DNA of 64,000 nt from Rhizobium bangladeshense (GCF_001662075.1 NZ_LYPL01000010.1:124001-188000); one strand, 5' to 3'; counted from the stretch's first letter, positions 52,378 to 62,696 are shown. The notes: a model not told the origin generated them from the sequence alone. A program made the numbers and translations.

Positions 52378-53915
52378 TCAGGCACTCCTGGCAAGGGCAT
52401 AAGGCGGTGTTGCGCGGGCGATCTCCAACGCCTGGGAAAGGCGCATTCGGCGGCGTTGCGCATCGGCGAGCTTCAGCGGAAAATCGGTGCGGGCATGGGC
52501 GCCGCGCGATTCCATCCGCAGGCCGGCAAAGACGGCGATCAACAGTGCGACGATGGCCGGATCGGCGGCAGGGCCGTCACTTTCGGCCAGCGGCAGCAGA
52601 GCGGCGGTCGCGTCCTGCACGGCACCCCGATTGCGCAGCACGCCGAGATGGCGCGAGACGATCGGCCGGATAAGCGATGCGTCGGCCGAAACCGGCAGCC
52701 TTTCGGATTGGAAGGGACTGCTGGTGCGTGCCGGCATGCCCGCTATGTCGCGCGCCGCCCGCATGCCCATCACCGCCGCCTCCAGCAGTGAATTGCTGGC
52801 CAGCCGGTTTGCGCCGTGCAGGCCGGTCGAGGCTGCCTCCCCGGCAACCCAGAGGCCGGGAACCGAGCTGCGGCCGTTGGCATCGGTCGCGATCCCGCCC
52901 ATGTGGTAGTGAACGGCCGGGCGCACCGGAATGAGGTCTTTCGCCGGATCGACTCCGGCTTCACCGCAAAGAGCTGCGATAACAGGGAAGCGTGCGGCAA
53001 ATCGGCTGCCGAGCGCGTCGCGAGCGTCGAGGAAGACTCTGCCGCCGCGGGCGATCTCGGCGCTGATGGCGCGCGCCACCACATCGCGCGGCGCAAGCTC
53101 GGCGCCCGGGATGCGGGCCATGAACCGCTCGCCGCGTTCGTTGACGAGCAGGGCCCCCTCACCGCGCACCGCCTCGCTGACCAGCGCTAAGGGCCTGCGG
53201 CGTGAATCGAGCGCCGTCGGATGGAACTGGACGAATTCCATGTCGGCGAGATCGGCACCTGCCCGTGCCGCGAGCGCGATCCCTTGGCCGAAATTGCCGA
53301 GCGGATTGGTGGTCGCATCATAAAGACCGCCGATGCCGCCGGTGGCGAGCACCACCTTTCCGGTCGGCAGGATGGCGGCTCCACCCGCGGTCGCGCAGAG
53401 CAGGCCGGCGACCTCGCCGCCGTCCATCAGAATCCGCCGCGCTTCGAAGCCTTCGAGCACGGATATGGCGGGCGTCCGCGCCACGGCCCGCACCAAGGCG
53501 GCGATGATTGCCGCACCCGAGCCGTCGCCTTCGGCATGGACGATGCGGCGGCGATTATGGGCCGCCTCCAGTCCGAGCGAGAATTCTCCTGCCGCATTGC
53601 GGTCGAAGCGCACGCCGGCCTGTTCCAGCGCTGCAATCGCCGCCGGCGCCTCGGCAATGATGCCGGCCGCGACGGTCCGATCGCAGAGCCCGTCGCCGGC
53701 CGCAAGCGTATCGGAAAGATGCAGCGCCGCGCTGTCGTCGGCGCCGATGGCGGCGGCGATGCCGCCTTGCGCCCAGGCGCTCGAGGTCTGTGTGCCGAGG
53801 GCGGCGCGGGTGACAATGACGGAGGGCTCCGGCGCCAGCGTCAGTGCGGTCATCAGCCCGGCCAGGCCGCTGCCGACGATGACGGTGCGCCCGGCAAGAT
53901 GATCGAGACGTGCGC

Positions 53916-53919
<4 letters not shown>
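52378..53919 (-). CDS. nadB: L-aspartate oxidase NadB
   Basis: 513 residues with FAD motif VIVGSGLAGLMTALTLA at residues ~13-30, HxEGDGSGAAI, LATGGIGGLYDATTNPLGNFGQGIALAARAG, and VHYHMGGI..VPGLWVAGEAASTGLHGANRLASNSLLE. It oxidises aspartate to iminoaspartate for NAD synthesis. It overlaps nadA by four bases and precedes nadC. Confidence 0.97.
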
Positions 53920-54887
<968 letters not shown>

Positions 54888-54901
54888 TGCCGGCTCCTAA
54901 T

Positions 54902-54920
54902 TATGCTCGATTTGAGCATA
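54902..54920. promoter_or_regulatory. NadQ-type operator 1
   Basis: TATGCTC and GAGCATA are perfect 7-bp arms around GATTT, 15 bases before the nadA start codon. It lies between nadQ-like and nadA genes and repeats at 54936-54954 with the same spacing. Confidence 0.75.
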
Positions 54921-54935
54921 TCATGGGCAAAGAGA

Positions 54936-54954
54936 TATTCTCGTTCTGAGTATA
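54936..54954. promoter_or_regulatory. NadQ-type operator 2
   Basis: TATTCTC and GAGTATA flank GTTCT with one internal mismatch. Together with site 1 the consensus is TATNCTC-N5-GAGNATA; centres are 34 bases apart (about three helical turns), as for a cooperatively bound regulator. Confidence 0.7.
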
Positions 54955-54956
54955 TG

Positions 54957-55853
54957 TCAATTGCGGGAGAGCGGTAATTTCGTTCCAGCGAGCGCCCGTT
55001 CCTCGAGCACGGTGTGGCGGAAGCGGAAAAGCTTGGCCGGCCGGCCGCCGGTTTCGCTTTCCGTGCCGCCGGTCTCCTCGACCAGTTCCTGCTGTTCGAT
55101 CAGGCGGCGGAAGTTCTGCTTATGCAATGTCAGTCCGGCGAGCGCCTCGATGGTGCGCTGCAGCCGCAGGAGCGTAAAGCTCTCCGGCATCAGCTCGAAG
55201 ACGACCGGGCGGTATTTGATCTTGGCGCGCAGCCTGGCGATCCCGGTGGCGAGAATGCGGCGATGGTCGGCAAACATTGCCCGGCCGAGATTGGCTTCAC
55301 CAGCACATCCGGCTTCGGCCACGAGCCCGGCTTCATAGAGCAGTTCGTAGCGTTGCAGCGCCAGATCCTCGTTCCAGCCGCCGCCATCGAGGCCGAAGGT
55401 GAAATCGGCGCGGCGATGGCGGTGATCACGCCGGGCCGGATCGGCATCCGCCCAGCTCTTCAGGCGCGTCATGATCTCGCCGAGCACGGCTGGGCGGCCC
55501 TGCCGATGGTCTTCCCAGGGAAAATAGTCGTACCAGCCATGCCATCCCGGCCGGCCGGCGCCCGCCTCCTCGTTGACAAGGCCGAGATAGCTGATCGAAA
55601 TCGTCCGGCCGCCCGGGATGTCGTTGTTCCGGTCGCGGTCGGCGAAGGTATAGAGCTGCTCGAGATAGCCGACCGGGTGCTCCGTCTGTTCCTGGATCCA
55701 CTCGCGCAGGCCTGATTGCAGGGTGCGATGGCCCATTTCGAAGGGACCCGACGGCAGCGCGCCGCCGGAACGGATGGTCATCACGCGCGGCTCGTCCCCC
55801 GTCACCGCGACGAGCACCGCAATCAATTCCGCATGCGCAAAGCCGATCGTCAC
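54957..55853 (-). CDS. nadQ: NadQ/NrtR-type NAD biosynthesis regulator (Nudix-like plus winged helix)
   Basis: 298 residues starting GTG. The N-terminal ~150 residues are Nudix-related (LREWIQEQTEHPVGYLEQLYTFADRDRNNDIPGGRTISISYLGLV), but the Nudix box is not intact, and the C-terminal ~100 residues form a winged helix (LHKQNFRRLIEQQELVEETGG..GRPAKLFRFR). COG4111 proteins of this plan, called NadQ in alphaproteobacteria, repress nadABC. It is directly upstream of nadABC, and two palindromes separate them. The GTG start has only a distant CGGAG. Confidence 0.87.
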   Translation of the reverse strand: MTIGFAHAELIAVLVAVTGDEPRVMTIRSGGALPSGPFEMGHRTLQSGLREWIQEQTEHPVGYLEQLYTFADRDRNNDIPGGRTISISYLGLVNEEAGAGRPGWHGWYDYFPWEDHRQGRPAVLGEIMTRLKSWADADPARRDHRHRRADFTFGLDGGGWNEDLALQRYELLYEAGLVAEAGCAGEANLGRAMFADHRRILATGIARLRAKIKYRPVVFELMPESFTLLRLQRTIEALAGLTLHKQNFRRLIEQQELVEETGGTESETGGRPAKLFRFRHTVLEERALAGTKLPLSRN

Positions 55854-56224
55854 AGGGGGGCCGAATACTCCGTTCCGAATGGGTCATTCCTGACACAGGC
55901 GGGAGTGGAAGCCAATGGCGTGCCGATGAGTTCGGGGTGCGGCCCACATCTTCGAGACGATGCTGGGCGAAAGATGCCTTTCGCTTGCGCTCAAGGCGTT
56001 CGTCGCGGGCGCTCCTCACCCCCATGGCTGGCATTTTCTGCCCGCTGGGGGAGAAGGGGAGCAAGCCGCACGGTGGCCATTCCTACAGCAAAGGTATCAA
56101 GAGGCGCGAGACGGCGCCACAACCCCCCGTCTCCTCAGCGGGGAGAAGATGCCGGCAGGCAGATGAGGGGCGAGCGACGATAGGAGCGAATGCGCTGAGC
56201 ACAAGCGAAGGCAAGAACAAACGC
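55854..56224. other. Intergenic region with RIME-like repeats
   Basis: About 370 bases without a credible gene, separating nadQ from the panB-like gene. It carries two GC-rich segments with CTCACCC...GGGGGAGAAGGGG (about 56010-56060) and GGGGAGAAG...ATGAGGGG (56135-56171), typical of rhizobial intergenic mosaic elements. Confidence 0.55.
56100..56180. repeat. RIME-like rhizobial intergenic mosaic element
   Basis: The run from about CCCCCCGTCTCCTC to GAGGGGCG contains the GGGGAGAAGATGCCGGCAGG core and ATGAGGGG end familiar from dispersed Rhizobium palindromes. Recognised by eye; the boundaries are approximate. Confidence 0.5.
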
Positions 56225-57040
56225 TCAGCTATTCCCCGTCTCGCTCACCAGCCGATCCAGGAAAGCCTTCAATTCGCTTTCCTCGATCCCGACGAGATGG
56301 CGCTTTTCCGGGTAGGCGCCGGTTCGGACATCATCGGCGAATTCGGTGAAGGCGGCGATGCGTTCGCGCTGCAGCCGGTCGTGTTCGGCGGCGAAGTTGC
56401 GGTAGACCTTGGCATGGCGGGGATAGTGGTCGCGGTTGGCGCCGAGCACGTCGTCGGCGAAGAGATATTGGGCGTCGCAGCCGCTCCCCGCCCCCATCGA
56501 GATCATCAGCATCGAAGTATTGCTGCTGATGGCGGCAGCGACGTCGCCCGGTACGACTTCGATCTCGGCAGCGAAGGCGCCGGCCTCTTCCAGCGCCTTG
56601 GTCTGCCGCCAGATTTCGGCCGCACTCGCCGCTGTCTTGCCGACGGCGCGGAAGCCGCCCGTCCAGGTCGCCTTCGACGGGATCAGCCCGAGATGGCCGC
56701 AGACGGGAATGCCCTCCTCGCGCAGGCGCCGGACAATCTGCAGGCTGGCGGCGCAATAGACCGCGTCGCCGCCGGCCTTCAGCGCCGCAAAGGCGGCGCG
56801 CAGATAATCTTCGGCCGAAACATGGTCGCCATATTCGAGCCCCGGAATGGCAAAGGGCGTCGGGGCGATCTCGCGAAAGACCGGACCAAGCAGCGACGGC
56901 GGCACCGAGACGATGTCGATTCCCGCCTTTTCGGCAGCTTCCGCCTCTTCCAGCGAGGTGACGCGCAGCATGGTCAGCTGGCGCTTGCCTTTTTCCGAAA
57001 GCAGATCGGCGACGGTTGCACGCTTATGTTTTTTCATCAT
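56225..57040 (-). CDS. PanB-like protein with altered active site
   Basis: 271 residues from ATG 57040 (AAAGGA upstream). The C-terminal two thirds match ketopantoate hydroxymethyltransferase: CGHLGLIPSKATWTGGFRAVGKT, ALEEAGAFAAEIEVVP with the late Glu kept, and MGAGSGCDAQYLFADDVLG. The usual N-terminal metal motif VGDSLG is replaced by SVPPSLLG, and the KxEGG segment by VYCAAS, so the Mg ligands and lysine of true PanB are missing. It is 26 bases after mocF in the mocDEF operon. It may act on another substrate with a folate C1 unit; the true panB is expected elsewhere. Confidence 0.8.
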   Translation of the reverse strand: MMKKHKRATVADLLSEKGKRQLTMLRVTSLEEAEAAEKAGIDIVSVPPSLLGPVFREIAPTPFAIPGLEYGDHVSAEDYLRAAFAALKAGGDAVYCAASLQIVRRLREEGIPVCGHLGLIPSKATWTGGFRAVGKTAASAAEIWRQTKALEEAGAFAAEIEVVPGDVAAAISSNTSMLMISMGAGSGCDAQYLFADDVLGANRDHYPRHAKVYRNFAAEHDRLQRERIAAFTEFADDVRTGAYPEKRHLVGIEESELKAFLDRLVSETGNS

Positions 57041-57066
57041 CAATTCCTTTGAAAATGTCGGACGGC

Positions 57067-58290
57067 TCAGGCGGCCAGAAGGGATTTCAGCTTGACGTCG
57101 ACGGCTGTCAGCGCCGACGGGGCGGGGTGGGCGCGTGCGGCGATCAGCATTTCCGCAAGCCTGATGTCGCGCGCCACCGCATTGCCCGGGCCGATGCCGC
57201 TGGCGGCGATCAGCCGTCCGTCGGCGTCGAGATGAAAAAGAATGAAAGCGCCGGCGCCAAGGTCGCGGCGGTAATGCGTGGCCGCCCCTTCGGCAAGGCC
57301 AGCAATTTGCAGCGTCATGTCGTATTGATCCGACCAGAACCACGGCACTGATGAAACGGCCTCGTCGAGGCCGAGCATGTTGGCCGCGGCCAATGTGCCC
57401 TGCTCCTGGGCACTACGCCAGGATTCGAGCCGCACCCGCCGGTCGCCATAGATCGGCAGCGGGAAGGAGCAGCAGTCGCCGGCCGCAAAGACGTCAGGCG
57501 CCGAAGTCCGGAGGTAGGTGTCGACGGCAATGCCGTTTTCGATCGTCAGCCCCGCCCTTTGCGCGATCTCGACATTCGGCCGCGCGCCGATGCCGACGAG
57601 AGCAAGATCGGCTTCGATCACCTCGCCGCTCGACAATCGGATGCGGGCTCTCCCGCCTTCCGCCGTCAGCGCCTCGATGGAGACGCCACAGCGGATATCG
57701 ACGCCTTCGGCGCGGTGGCGCTCGGTGAGCAGATGAGCGATCGCCTCCGGCACGCCGCGCTTCAGCACCCGTTCCAGCCCTTCGATGACGGTGACTTTCG
57801 CGCCGAGGAGGCGCGCCGTCGCCGCAAGCTCGAGGCCGATGAAGCCGCCGCCGATGATGGCAATATGCCGTCCTGGTTTCATGGCCTCGCGCAACGCTGC
57901 CGCATCGTCATGGGTCCGAAGCGCGCGGATATGCGGACTGTCCTCCGGAGCGCCGGGGAACGACCGCGCGGCTGCGCCCGTCGCCAGCAGCAGCTTGTCG
58001 TAGAGAAGCGCCGTGCCATTCGAAAGCGTAACGGTCCTGGAGGCCGGATCGAAATCCGTAGCTTCCAGGCCGGTCAGGAGCCGGATGCGGTTTTCGGCGT
58101 ATTTTTCCGCCGCAACGATGAATTTCGGATCGCTCGCATCGGAACCCGCTTTCGAAAGCGGCGGCCGCTCATAGGGGTGCAGGGGTTCGGCTCCGACAAG
58201 CGTTATTTCGCCGTCAAATCCCTTTTCCCGCAAGGCGAAAGCGGCGCGGGCACCGCATTCGCCCGCACCCAGGATGACGAAATGAGCCAC
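57067..58290 (-). CDS. mocF: Ferredoxin reductase MocF (FAD-dependent)
   Basis: 407 residues of the NAD(P)/FAD oxidoreductase family: FVILGAGECGARAAFALR at the N-terminus, LLLATGAAARSFPG, a second Rossmann motif IAIIGGGFIGLELAATARLLG near residue 145, and VFAAGDCCSFPLPIYG. It reduces the adjacent Rieske ferredoxin (MocE). It starts ten bases after mocE. The mocDEF set is known from rhizopine catabolism in Sinorhizobium. Confidence 0.9.
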   Translation of the reverse strand: MAHFVILGAGECGARAAFALREKGFDGEITLVGAEPLHPYERPPLSKAGSDASDPKFIVAAEKYAENRIRLLTGLEATDFDPASRTVTLSNGTALLYDKLLLATGAAARSFPGAPEDSPHIRALRTHDDAAALREAMKPGRHIAIIGGGFIGLELAATARLLGAKVTVIEGLERVLKRGVPEAIAHLLTERHRAEGVDIRCGVSIEALTAEGGRARIRLSSGEVIEADLALVGIGARPNVEIAQRAGLTIENGIAVDTYLRTSAPDVFAAGDCCSFPLPIYGDRRVRLESWRSAQEQGTLAAANMLGLDEAVSSVPWFWSDQYDMTLQIAGLAEGAATHYRRDLGAGAFILFHLDADGRLIAASGIGPGNAVARDIRLAEMLIAARAHPAPSALTAVDVKLKSLLAA

Positions 58291-58300
58291 GTCCGCCTCC

Positions 58301-58615
58301 TTACACAGCTATGAAGACGGTGTCGCCTTCGACCTTGACCGGATAGGTCTTCAGATTGACGCAGACCGGGGCGCCCTTCGCTTCGCCGGTCTTGTAGTTG
58401 AAGCGGCCGTTATGTTTCGGACATTCGATGATCTCATCCATGACGAGCCCGTCGGCGAGATGGATATGTTCATGTGTGCAGAGCCCGTCGGTCGCGAAGA
58501 ACTCGTCGTCGGGGCTACGGTAGACCGCAAAGGTGCGCCCGCCATGATCGAAGCGGATGACATCCTCCTCATCGATCTCGTCCTTGCCGCAGACTTCGAT
58601 CCAGTTTCCGCTCAT
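58301..58615 (-). CDS. mocE: Rieske-type ferredoxin MocE
   Basis: 104 residues with Rieske ligands CTHEH and CPKHNGRF at about residues 47-51 and 65-72. It shuttles electrons from MocF to MocD. Twenty-two bases separate it from mocD. Confidence 0.93.
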   Translation of the reverse strand: MSGNWIEVCGKDEIDEEDVIRFDHGGRTFAVYRSPDDEFFATDGLCTHEHIHLADGLVMDEIIECPKHNGRFNYKTGEAKGAPVCVNLKTYPVKVEGDTVFIAV

Positions 58616-58637
58616 CTTTGTCCTCCTCGATTTTCGA

Positions 58638-59726
58638 TTATTGCGCGGCCGGCGCCAGTTCGTTGTGGAATTCCTCGCGATAGGGCCGCGCGGTGGCGGG
58701 CAGTTCCCGCCTCAGAAAATAATCCTCGTTGCGCAGCTGGCGCAGGAAGGCCGGGATCATCTCGCGATAGCCGGAGAGGATCGACGGGTTCGGCGCCGGC
58801 AGGTCGTGCTTGATCATCGCGTGCAGCTTCGGCAGCGCGTGGTAGGGCACCATCGGGAACATGTGATGTTCGACGTGGTAATTCATGTTCCAGTAGATGA
58901 AACGGCTGATGGGGTTCATATAGACGGTACGGCTGTTCAGCCGGTGATCGATGACGTTGTCGGCAAGCCCGCCATGCTGCAGGAGCCCGGTCAGCACATG
59001 GTGCCAGGCGCCGTAGAGACGCGGCAGGCCGATCAGCATCAGCGGCAGGATGGAGCCCGTGGCGACCGCGACGGCGACGGTCGCAAGATAGGTCGCCAGC
59101 CAGATGCGGGCGATGCGGATCGCTTTAGGCTGTTCCATTTCGGGAATGAAGCTTTTCTCGGCCGCGCTGACGACACCGAATGCGTTGCGCAGCATGTCGA
59201 TCATCGCGTGCCAGACGTCGAGGATGCCGAAGAAATTGAGAACCAGCCGGAGGAGGTCCGGCGGCCGCATGACCGCGATTTCCGGATCGCGGCCGACGAT
59301 GACGGTATCGGTGTGATGGCGCGCATGGCTCCAGCGCCAAGTCACCGGATTGCGCATGATCATGAAGCAGGCGATCTGGTAGACGACGTCGTTCATCCAG
59401 CGCGTCTTGAAAGCGGTGCCGTGACCGCATTCGTGCCAGCGGCTGTCGGATGCCGAGCCGTAAAGCACGCCATAGGCGAGGAAGAAGGGCGCGGCGATCC
59501 ACGAACCCCAGAAATAGATGCCGAGCCCGGCAAGAACCGCCATGCTGCCGAGCCAGATGACCGTGTCACGGATCGCCGGCGCATCGGAGCGCTGCATCAG
59601 CGCCTTCATCTCCTTGCGCGGAATATCGGTGTGGTACCATTGCGCTGCCGCCAGCCCCACCTCGACGGCGGCGCGGCCGCTTTCGCCGAGAAGGTCGTAG
59701 TCGCGTTTCTTTGTCTGGGTCGCCAT
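58638..59726 (-). CDS. mocD: Fatty-acid-desaturase-type oxygenase MocD
   Basis: 362 residues from ATG 59726 with GGGAGG upstream. Several membrane segments and three histidine boxes: WHECGHGTAF, HARHHTD and NYHVEHHMF. These bind the di-iron centre. MocD with MocE/MocF is needed for demethylation of 3-O-methyl-scyllo-inosamine (rhizopine). Whether this strain uses rhizopine or another methyl ether cannot be told. First gene of mocDEF, divergent from a LacI-type regulator. Confidence 0.9.
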   Translation of the reverse strand: MATQTKKRDYDLLGESGRAAVEVGLAAAQWYHTDIPRKEMKALMQRSDAPAIRDTVIWLGSMAVLAGLGIYFWGSWIAAPFFLAYGVLYGSASDSRWHECGHGTAFKTRWMNDVVYQIACFMIMRNPVTWRWSHARHHTDTVIVGRDPEIAVMRPPDLLRLVLNFFGILDVWHAMIDMLRNAFGVVSAAEKSFIPEMEQPKAIRIARIWLATYLATVAVAVATGSILPLMLIGLPRLYGAWHHVLTGLLQHGGLADNVIDHRLNSRTVYMNPISRFIYWNMNYHVEHHMFPMVPYHALPKLHAMIKHDLPAPNPSILSGYREMIPAFLRQLRNEDYFLRRELPATARPYREEFHNELAPAAQ

Positions 59727-59790
59727 TATCTGCCTCCCGTTGCCCTTGCCGATCAGAATAGGTTGACTTTGGCGAGCCCTCAATGCAGGC

Positions 59791-59807
59791 TTGATACTAT
59801 CTATCAA
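59791..59807. promoter_or_regulatory. Candidate LacI-family operator between mocD and lacI-type gene
   Basis: TTGATA and TATCAA are perfect 6-bp arms around CTATC, 17 bp in all, in the 131-base gap between the divergent mocD and LacI-type starts. It is the natural target of that regulator. Confidence 0.65.
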
Positions 59808-59857
59808 AAGCCATCACAAATGGCTTGCATCCGTGATTGAATCTATCAGGAACGTCT

Positions 59858-60886
59858 ATGCGCCGTCCCACCATCTCCGATCTCGCCCGCGCCTCGGGCG
59901 TCAGTGTTGCCACCGTCGACCGGGTTCTCAACGGCCGCCACCGCGTGCGGGAGGAAACGGCGCGGCGCGTTTATGACGCGGCCGAGGCGATCGGCTACCA
60001 TGCCGTCGGCCTCATCCGGCAGCGTGTCTTCGAGGATCTTCCGCAATACAGACTGGCCTTCCTGCTGCAGAAGCCGATGCAGCCCTTCTATCAGGCCTTC
60101 GCTCGCGAAATCGAGACGGCGGCGCGCAACGTGACCACCGCCCGCCTGCAGATCCAGATCGATTATCCCGCAGCGGCGACCCCAGCCGCCATCGTCGAGA
60201 AGATCAAAGGCTTTGCCGCCCGGAACCAGGCGGTTGCCGTCGTCGGGCCGGATTATCCCGCGGTGACGACGGCGGTCGAGGAGTTGAAGGAGCGGGGCAT
60301 CCCGGTGTTCTCGGTGCTCTCCGATCTCGCCACGGGCGTGCGCGACGCCTATGTCGGCGTCAACAACCGCAAGGTCGGGCGGACCGCCGCTTGGACGATC
60401 GCCCGCACGGCGCACAAACCCGGCAAGGTTGCCTGTTTCGTTGGCAGTCACCGCTTTCACGGCCATGAACTCAGGGAGATCGGCTTCCGTTCCTATTTTC
60501 GCGAGAACGCGCCTGAATTCGATGTCGTCGACACGCTGATCAATCTCGAAACCGCCGAAATCACCCACGAGGCGACGCTGACGCTGCTGCAGAAGCATTC
60601 CGATCTCGTCGGCCTCTATATCTGCGGCGGCGGCATGGAGGGGGCGATCTCGGCATTCCGCGAAGAGGGCGTCGGCGGCAGGGTCGCGCTGGTGGTCAAC
60701 GAACTGACGCCGGACAGCAAGGCCGGTCTCGCCGACGATATCGTCACAATGGTGATCGCAACCCCCCTGCCCGCCCTTTGCAAGGAGCTGGTGTCGCTGA
60801 TGCTCGGCGCCATCGAGCGCGGCGAGGCCGCCATTCCCGGCCAGTCCTTCCTGCCATTCGACATCTACATTTCAGAGAACATCTAA
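59858..60886 (+). CDS. LacI-family regulator of the moc genes
   Basis: 342 residues from ATG 59858 (AGGA upstream). HTH TISDLARASGVSVATVDRVLNG at residues ~5-26, then a periplasmic-binding-like effector domain (YRLAFLLQKPMQPFYQAFAREIE, GIPVFSVLSDL, GLYICGGGMEGAISAF). Members sensing inositol or scyllo-inosamine derivatives are common in rhizobia. It is divergent from mocD. Confidence 0.92.
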   Translation: MRRPTISDLARASGVSVATVDRVLNGRHRVREETARRVYDAAEAIGYHAVGLIRQRVFEDLPQYRLAFLLQKPMQPFYQAFAREIETAARNVTTARLQIQIDYPAAATPAAIVEKIKGFAARNQAVAVVGPDYPAVTTAVEELKERGIPVFSVLSDLATGVRDAYVGVNNRKVGRTAAWTIARTAHKPGKVACFVGSHRFHGHELREIGFRSYFRENAPEFDVVDTLINLETAEITHEATLTLLQKHSDLVGLYICGGGMEGAISAFREEGVGGRVALVVNELTPDSKAGLADDIVTMVIATPLPALCKELVSLMLGAIERGEAAIPGQSFLPFDIYISENI

Positions 60887-60890
60887 GGAG

Positions 60891-60906
60891 TGATGGAATT
60901 CCATCA
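60891..60906. promoter_or_regulatory. Perfect 16-bp palindrome after the LacI gene
   Basis: TGATGGAATTCCATCA is an exact self-complementary sequence, four bases after the LacI stop and about 140 bases before the isomerase start. It could be an operator for the isomerase gene; no regulator can be named. Confidence 0.5.
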
Positions 60907-61047
60907 TTGCTCTCGAAATTCTTTCAGCAATGAAAGCGGGAGCAGGCGATGGCGGATGGATTGCCACACGAATTCCGATAGAGATTCGCTCGCCCATTCA
61001 CAGGATTGCTCCGCCGCGATGCGGAGACGAGGAGGATATATTCCGTC

Positions 61048-61860
61048 ATGACTTCCATCCGCTTTGCGCTCAACCATATGGCCGCGCCGTCGCTTGCCAT
61101 CGATGATTTCTTCGCGCTGGCAAAGTCGCTCGGCATCGGAGAGGTCGAGATCCGCAACGACCTTTCCGGCAACGCTATTCTCGACGGCACCAAACCCGAG
61201 GCGATCAAGCAAGCCGCCGAGAGCCACGGACTGACGATCATCTCGATCAATGCGCTGCAGCGCTTCAACGAATGGAATGCAATCCGGGCTGCCGAAGCGC
61301 AGGAACTGATCGACTATGCCAGCGCCTGCGGCGCCAAGGCGCTCGTCCTCGTTCCGAAGAACGACGGCACCGGCTGCGCCGATGGCGAACGGCAGGCCAA
61401 TCTGCGTCAGTCCCTGACGGCGTTGAAGCCGATGCTCGATGAAGCGGGCATCATCGGCCTCGTCGAGCCCCTCGGTTTTGAGATTTGCTCGCTGCGCTCG
61501 AAGACCGAGGCGGCCGAGGGGATCAAGGAACTCGGCGCGCAATCGACCTTCAAGCTCGTTCACGACACCTTCCACCATCACCTTGCCGGCGAAGCGGCGA
61601 CCTTCCCGGAGCTTGCCGGGCTCGTCCACATTTCCGGCGTCAGCGACGCCTCTGTGTCGGTTGCCGATATGCGCGATTCCCACCGTGTCCTCGTCGACGG
61701 CGACGACCGGCTCGACAATACCGGGCAGATCAAGGCGCTGCTGCAGGCGGGCTACAAGGGGCCGTTCTCCTTCGAGCCCTTCGCAGCCGAAGTTCATGCC
61801 GTCAAGGACCCGGCTGTAGCGCTACGCACCAGCATGGATCATCTCACCGCACGAGTTTGA
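61048..61860 (+). CDS. Inosose isomerase / IolI-MocC-like TIM-barrel protein
   Basis: 270 residues from ATG 61048 (GAGGAGG twelve bases upstream). Xylose-isomerase-like TIM barrel with FALNHMAAP, KSLGIGEVEIRNDL, LVEPLGFEICSLRSK and HDTFHHHLAGE metal residues. Similar to 2-keto-myo-inositol isomerase and to MocC of rhizopine use. Its place next to the mocDEF regulator supports inositol-derivative catabolism. Confidence 0.85.
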   Translation: MTSIRFALNHMAAPSLAIDDFFALAKSLGIGEVEIRNDLSGNAILDGTKPEAIKQAAESHGLTIISINALQRFNEWNAIRAAEAQELIDYASACGAKALVLVPKNDGTGCADGERQANLRQSLTALKPMLDEAGIIGLVEPLGFEICSLRSKTEAAEGIKELGAQSTFKLVHDTFHHHLAGEAATFPELAGLVHISGVSDASVSVADMRDSHRVLVDGDDRLDNTGQIKALLQAGYKGPFSFEPFAAEVHAVKDPAVALRTSMDHLTARV

Positions 61861-61933
61861 GACTGCAAACACCTGCGGCGCAGCCGCGATTGTCGATAAG
61901 GTCGGCCGCTGGCGAGTGGCCGACTGTATCACT

Positions 61934-62692
61934 CTACTCGCGGCCCCTGAACCGGCGCTGATAGGCGGGGTCGTAGAGCGAGCTCTCGCGAAAATCCTCT
62001 GCGGCAAGCGATGGGCCGACGAAGATGATCGCCGTGCGTTCGATCGGTTCGGCCGCAACCTTTGCCTCGATATCGCAGAGTGTGCCGCGCAGCACGCGCT
62101 CGTCCGGCCAGGAGGCCTTGACGACGATCGCGGCCGGGCACTCGGCGCCGTAGAGCGGCGTCAATTCCGCCACCACCTGCTTCAGCGCATGGATTGCCAG
62201 ATGGATCGCCAGCGTGGCGCCGGTGGCGCCGAATTTCGCCAGCGTCTCGTCATTCGGCATCGGCGAAGCGCGGCCGGAAACGCGGGTGAGCACCAGGCTC
62301 TGGGCCACGGCCGGGATCGTCAGTTCGCGGCCGAGCACGGAGGCAGCGGCGGCAAAGGCCGGAACACCCGGCGTCATCGTATATGAGATGCCGTGTTTTT
62401 GTAGCCGGCGCACCTGCTCGGCCACCGCGCTCCAGACCGAGAGATCGCCGGAATGCAGCCTTGCGACATCCTCCCCGGCAGCCGCGGCGGCGAGATATTC
62501 CGCCTCGATCTCGTCAAGCGACAGCGGGGCGGTATCGACGATACGCGCGCCCGGTGGGCAATATTGCAGCAAGTCGGGAGAGACGATCGAACCGGCATAG
62601 AGACACACCGGGCACTGGGCGAGGAGATCGCGGCCACGCACAGTGATCAGATCCGCAGCCCCTGGCCCCGCGCCGATGAAATGCACCGTCAT
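61934..62692 (-). CDS. cobM: Precorrin-4 C11-methyltransferase CobM
   Basis: 252 residues, SAM-dependent uroporphyrin/precorrin methyltransferase fold: VHFIGAGPGAADLITVRG, VCLYAGSIVSPDLL, TPGVPAFAAAASVLGRELT and LTRVSGRASPMP, the last typical of C11 methylation. Acts in aerobic cobalamin synthesis. Four bases separate it from cobL. Confidence 0.95.
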   Translation of the reverse strand: MTVHFIGAGPGAADLITVRGRDLLAQCPVCLYAGSIVSPDLLQYCPPGARIVDTAPLSLDEIEAEYLAAAAAGEDVARLHSGDLSVWSAVAEQVRRLQKHGISYTMTPGVPAFAAAASVLGRELTIPAVAQSLVLTRVSGRASPMPNDETLAKFGATGATLAIHLAIHALKQVVAELTPLYGAECPAAIVVKASWPDERVLRGTLCDIEAKVAAEPIERTAIIFVGPSLAAEDFRESSLYDPAYQRRFRGRE

Positions 62693-62696
62693 TCCG

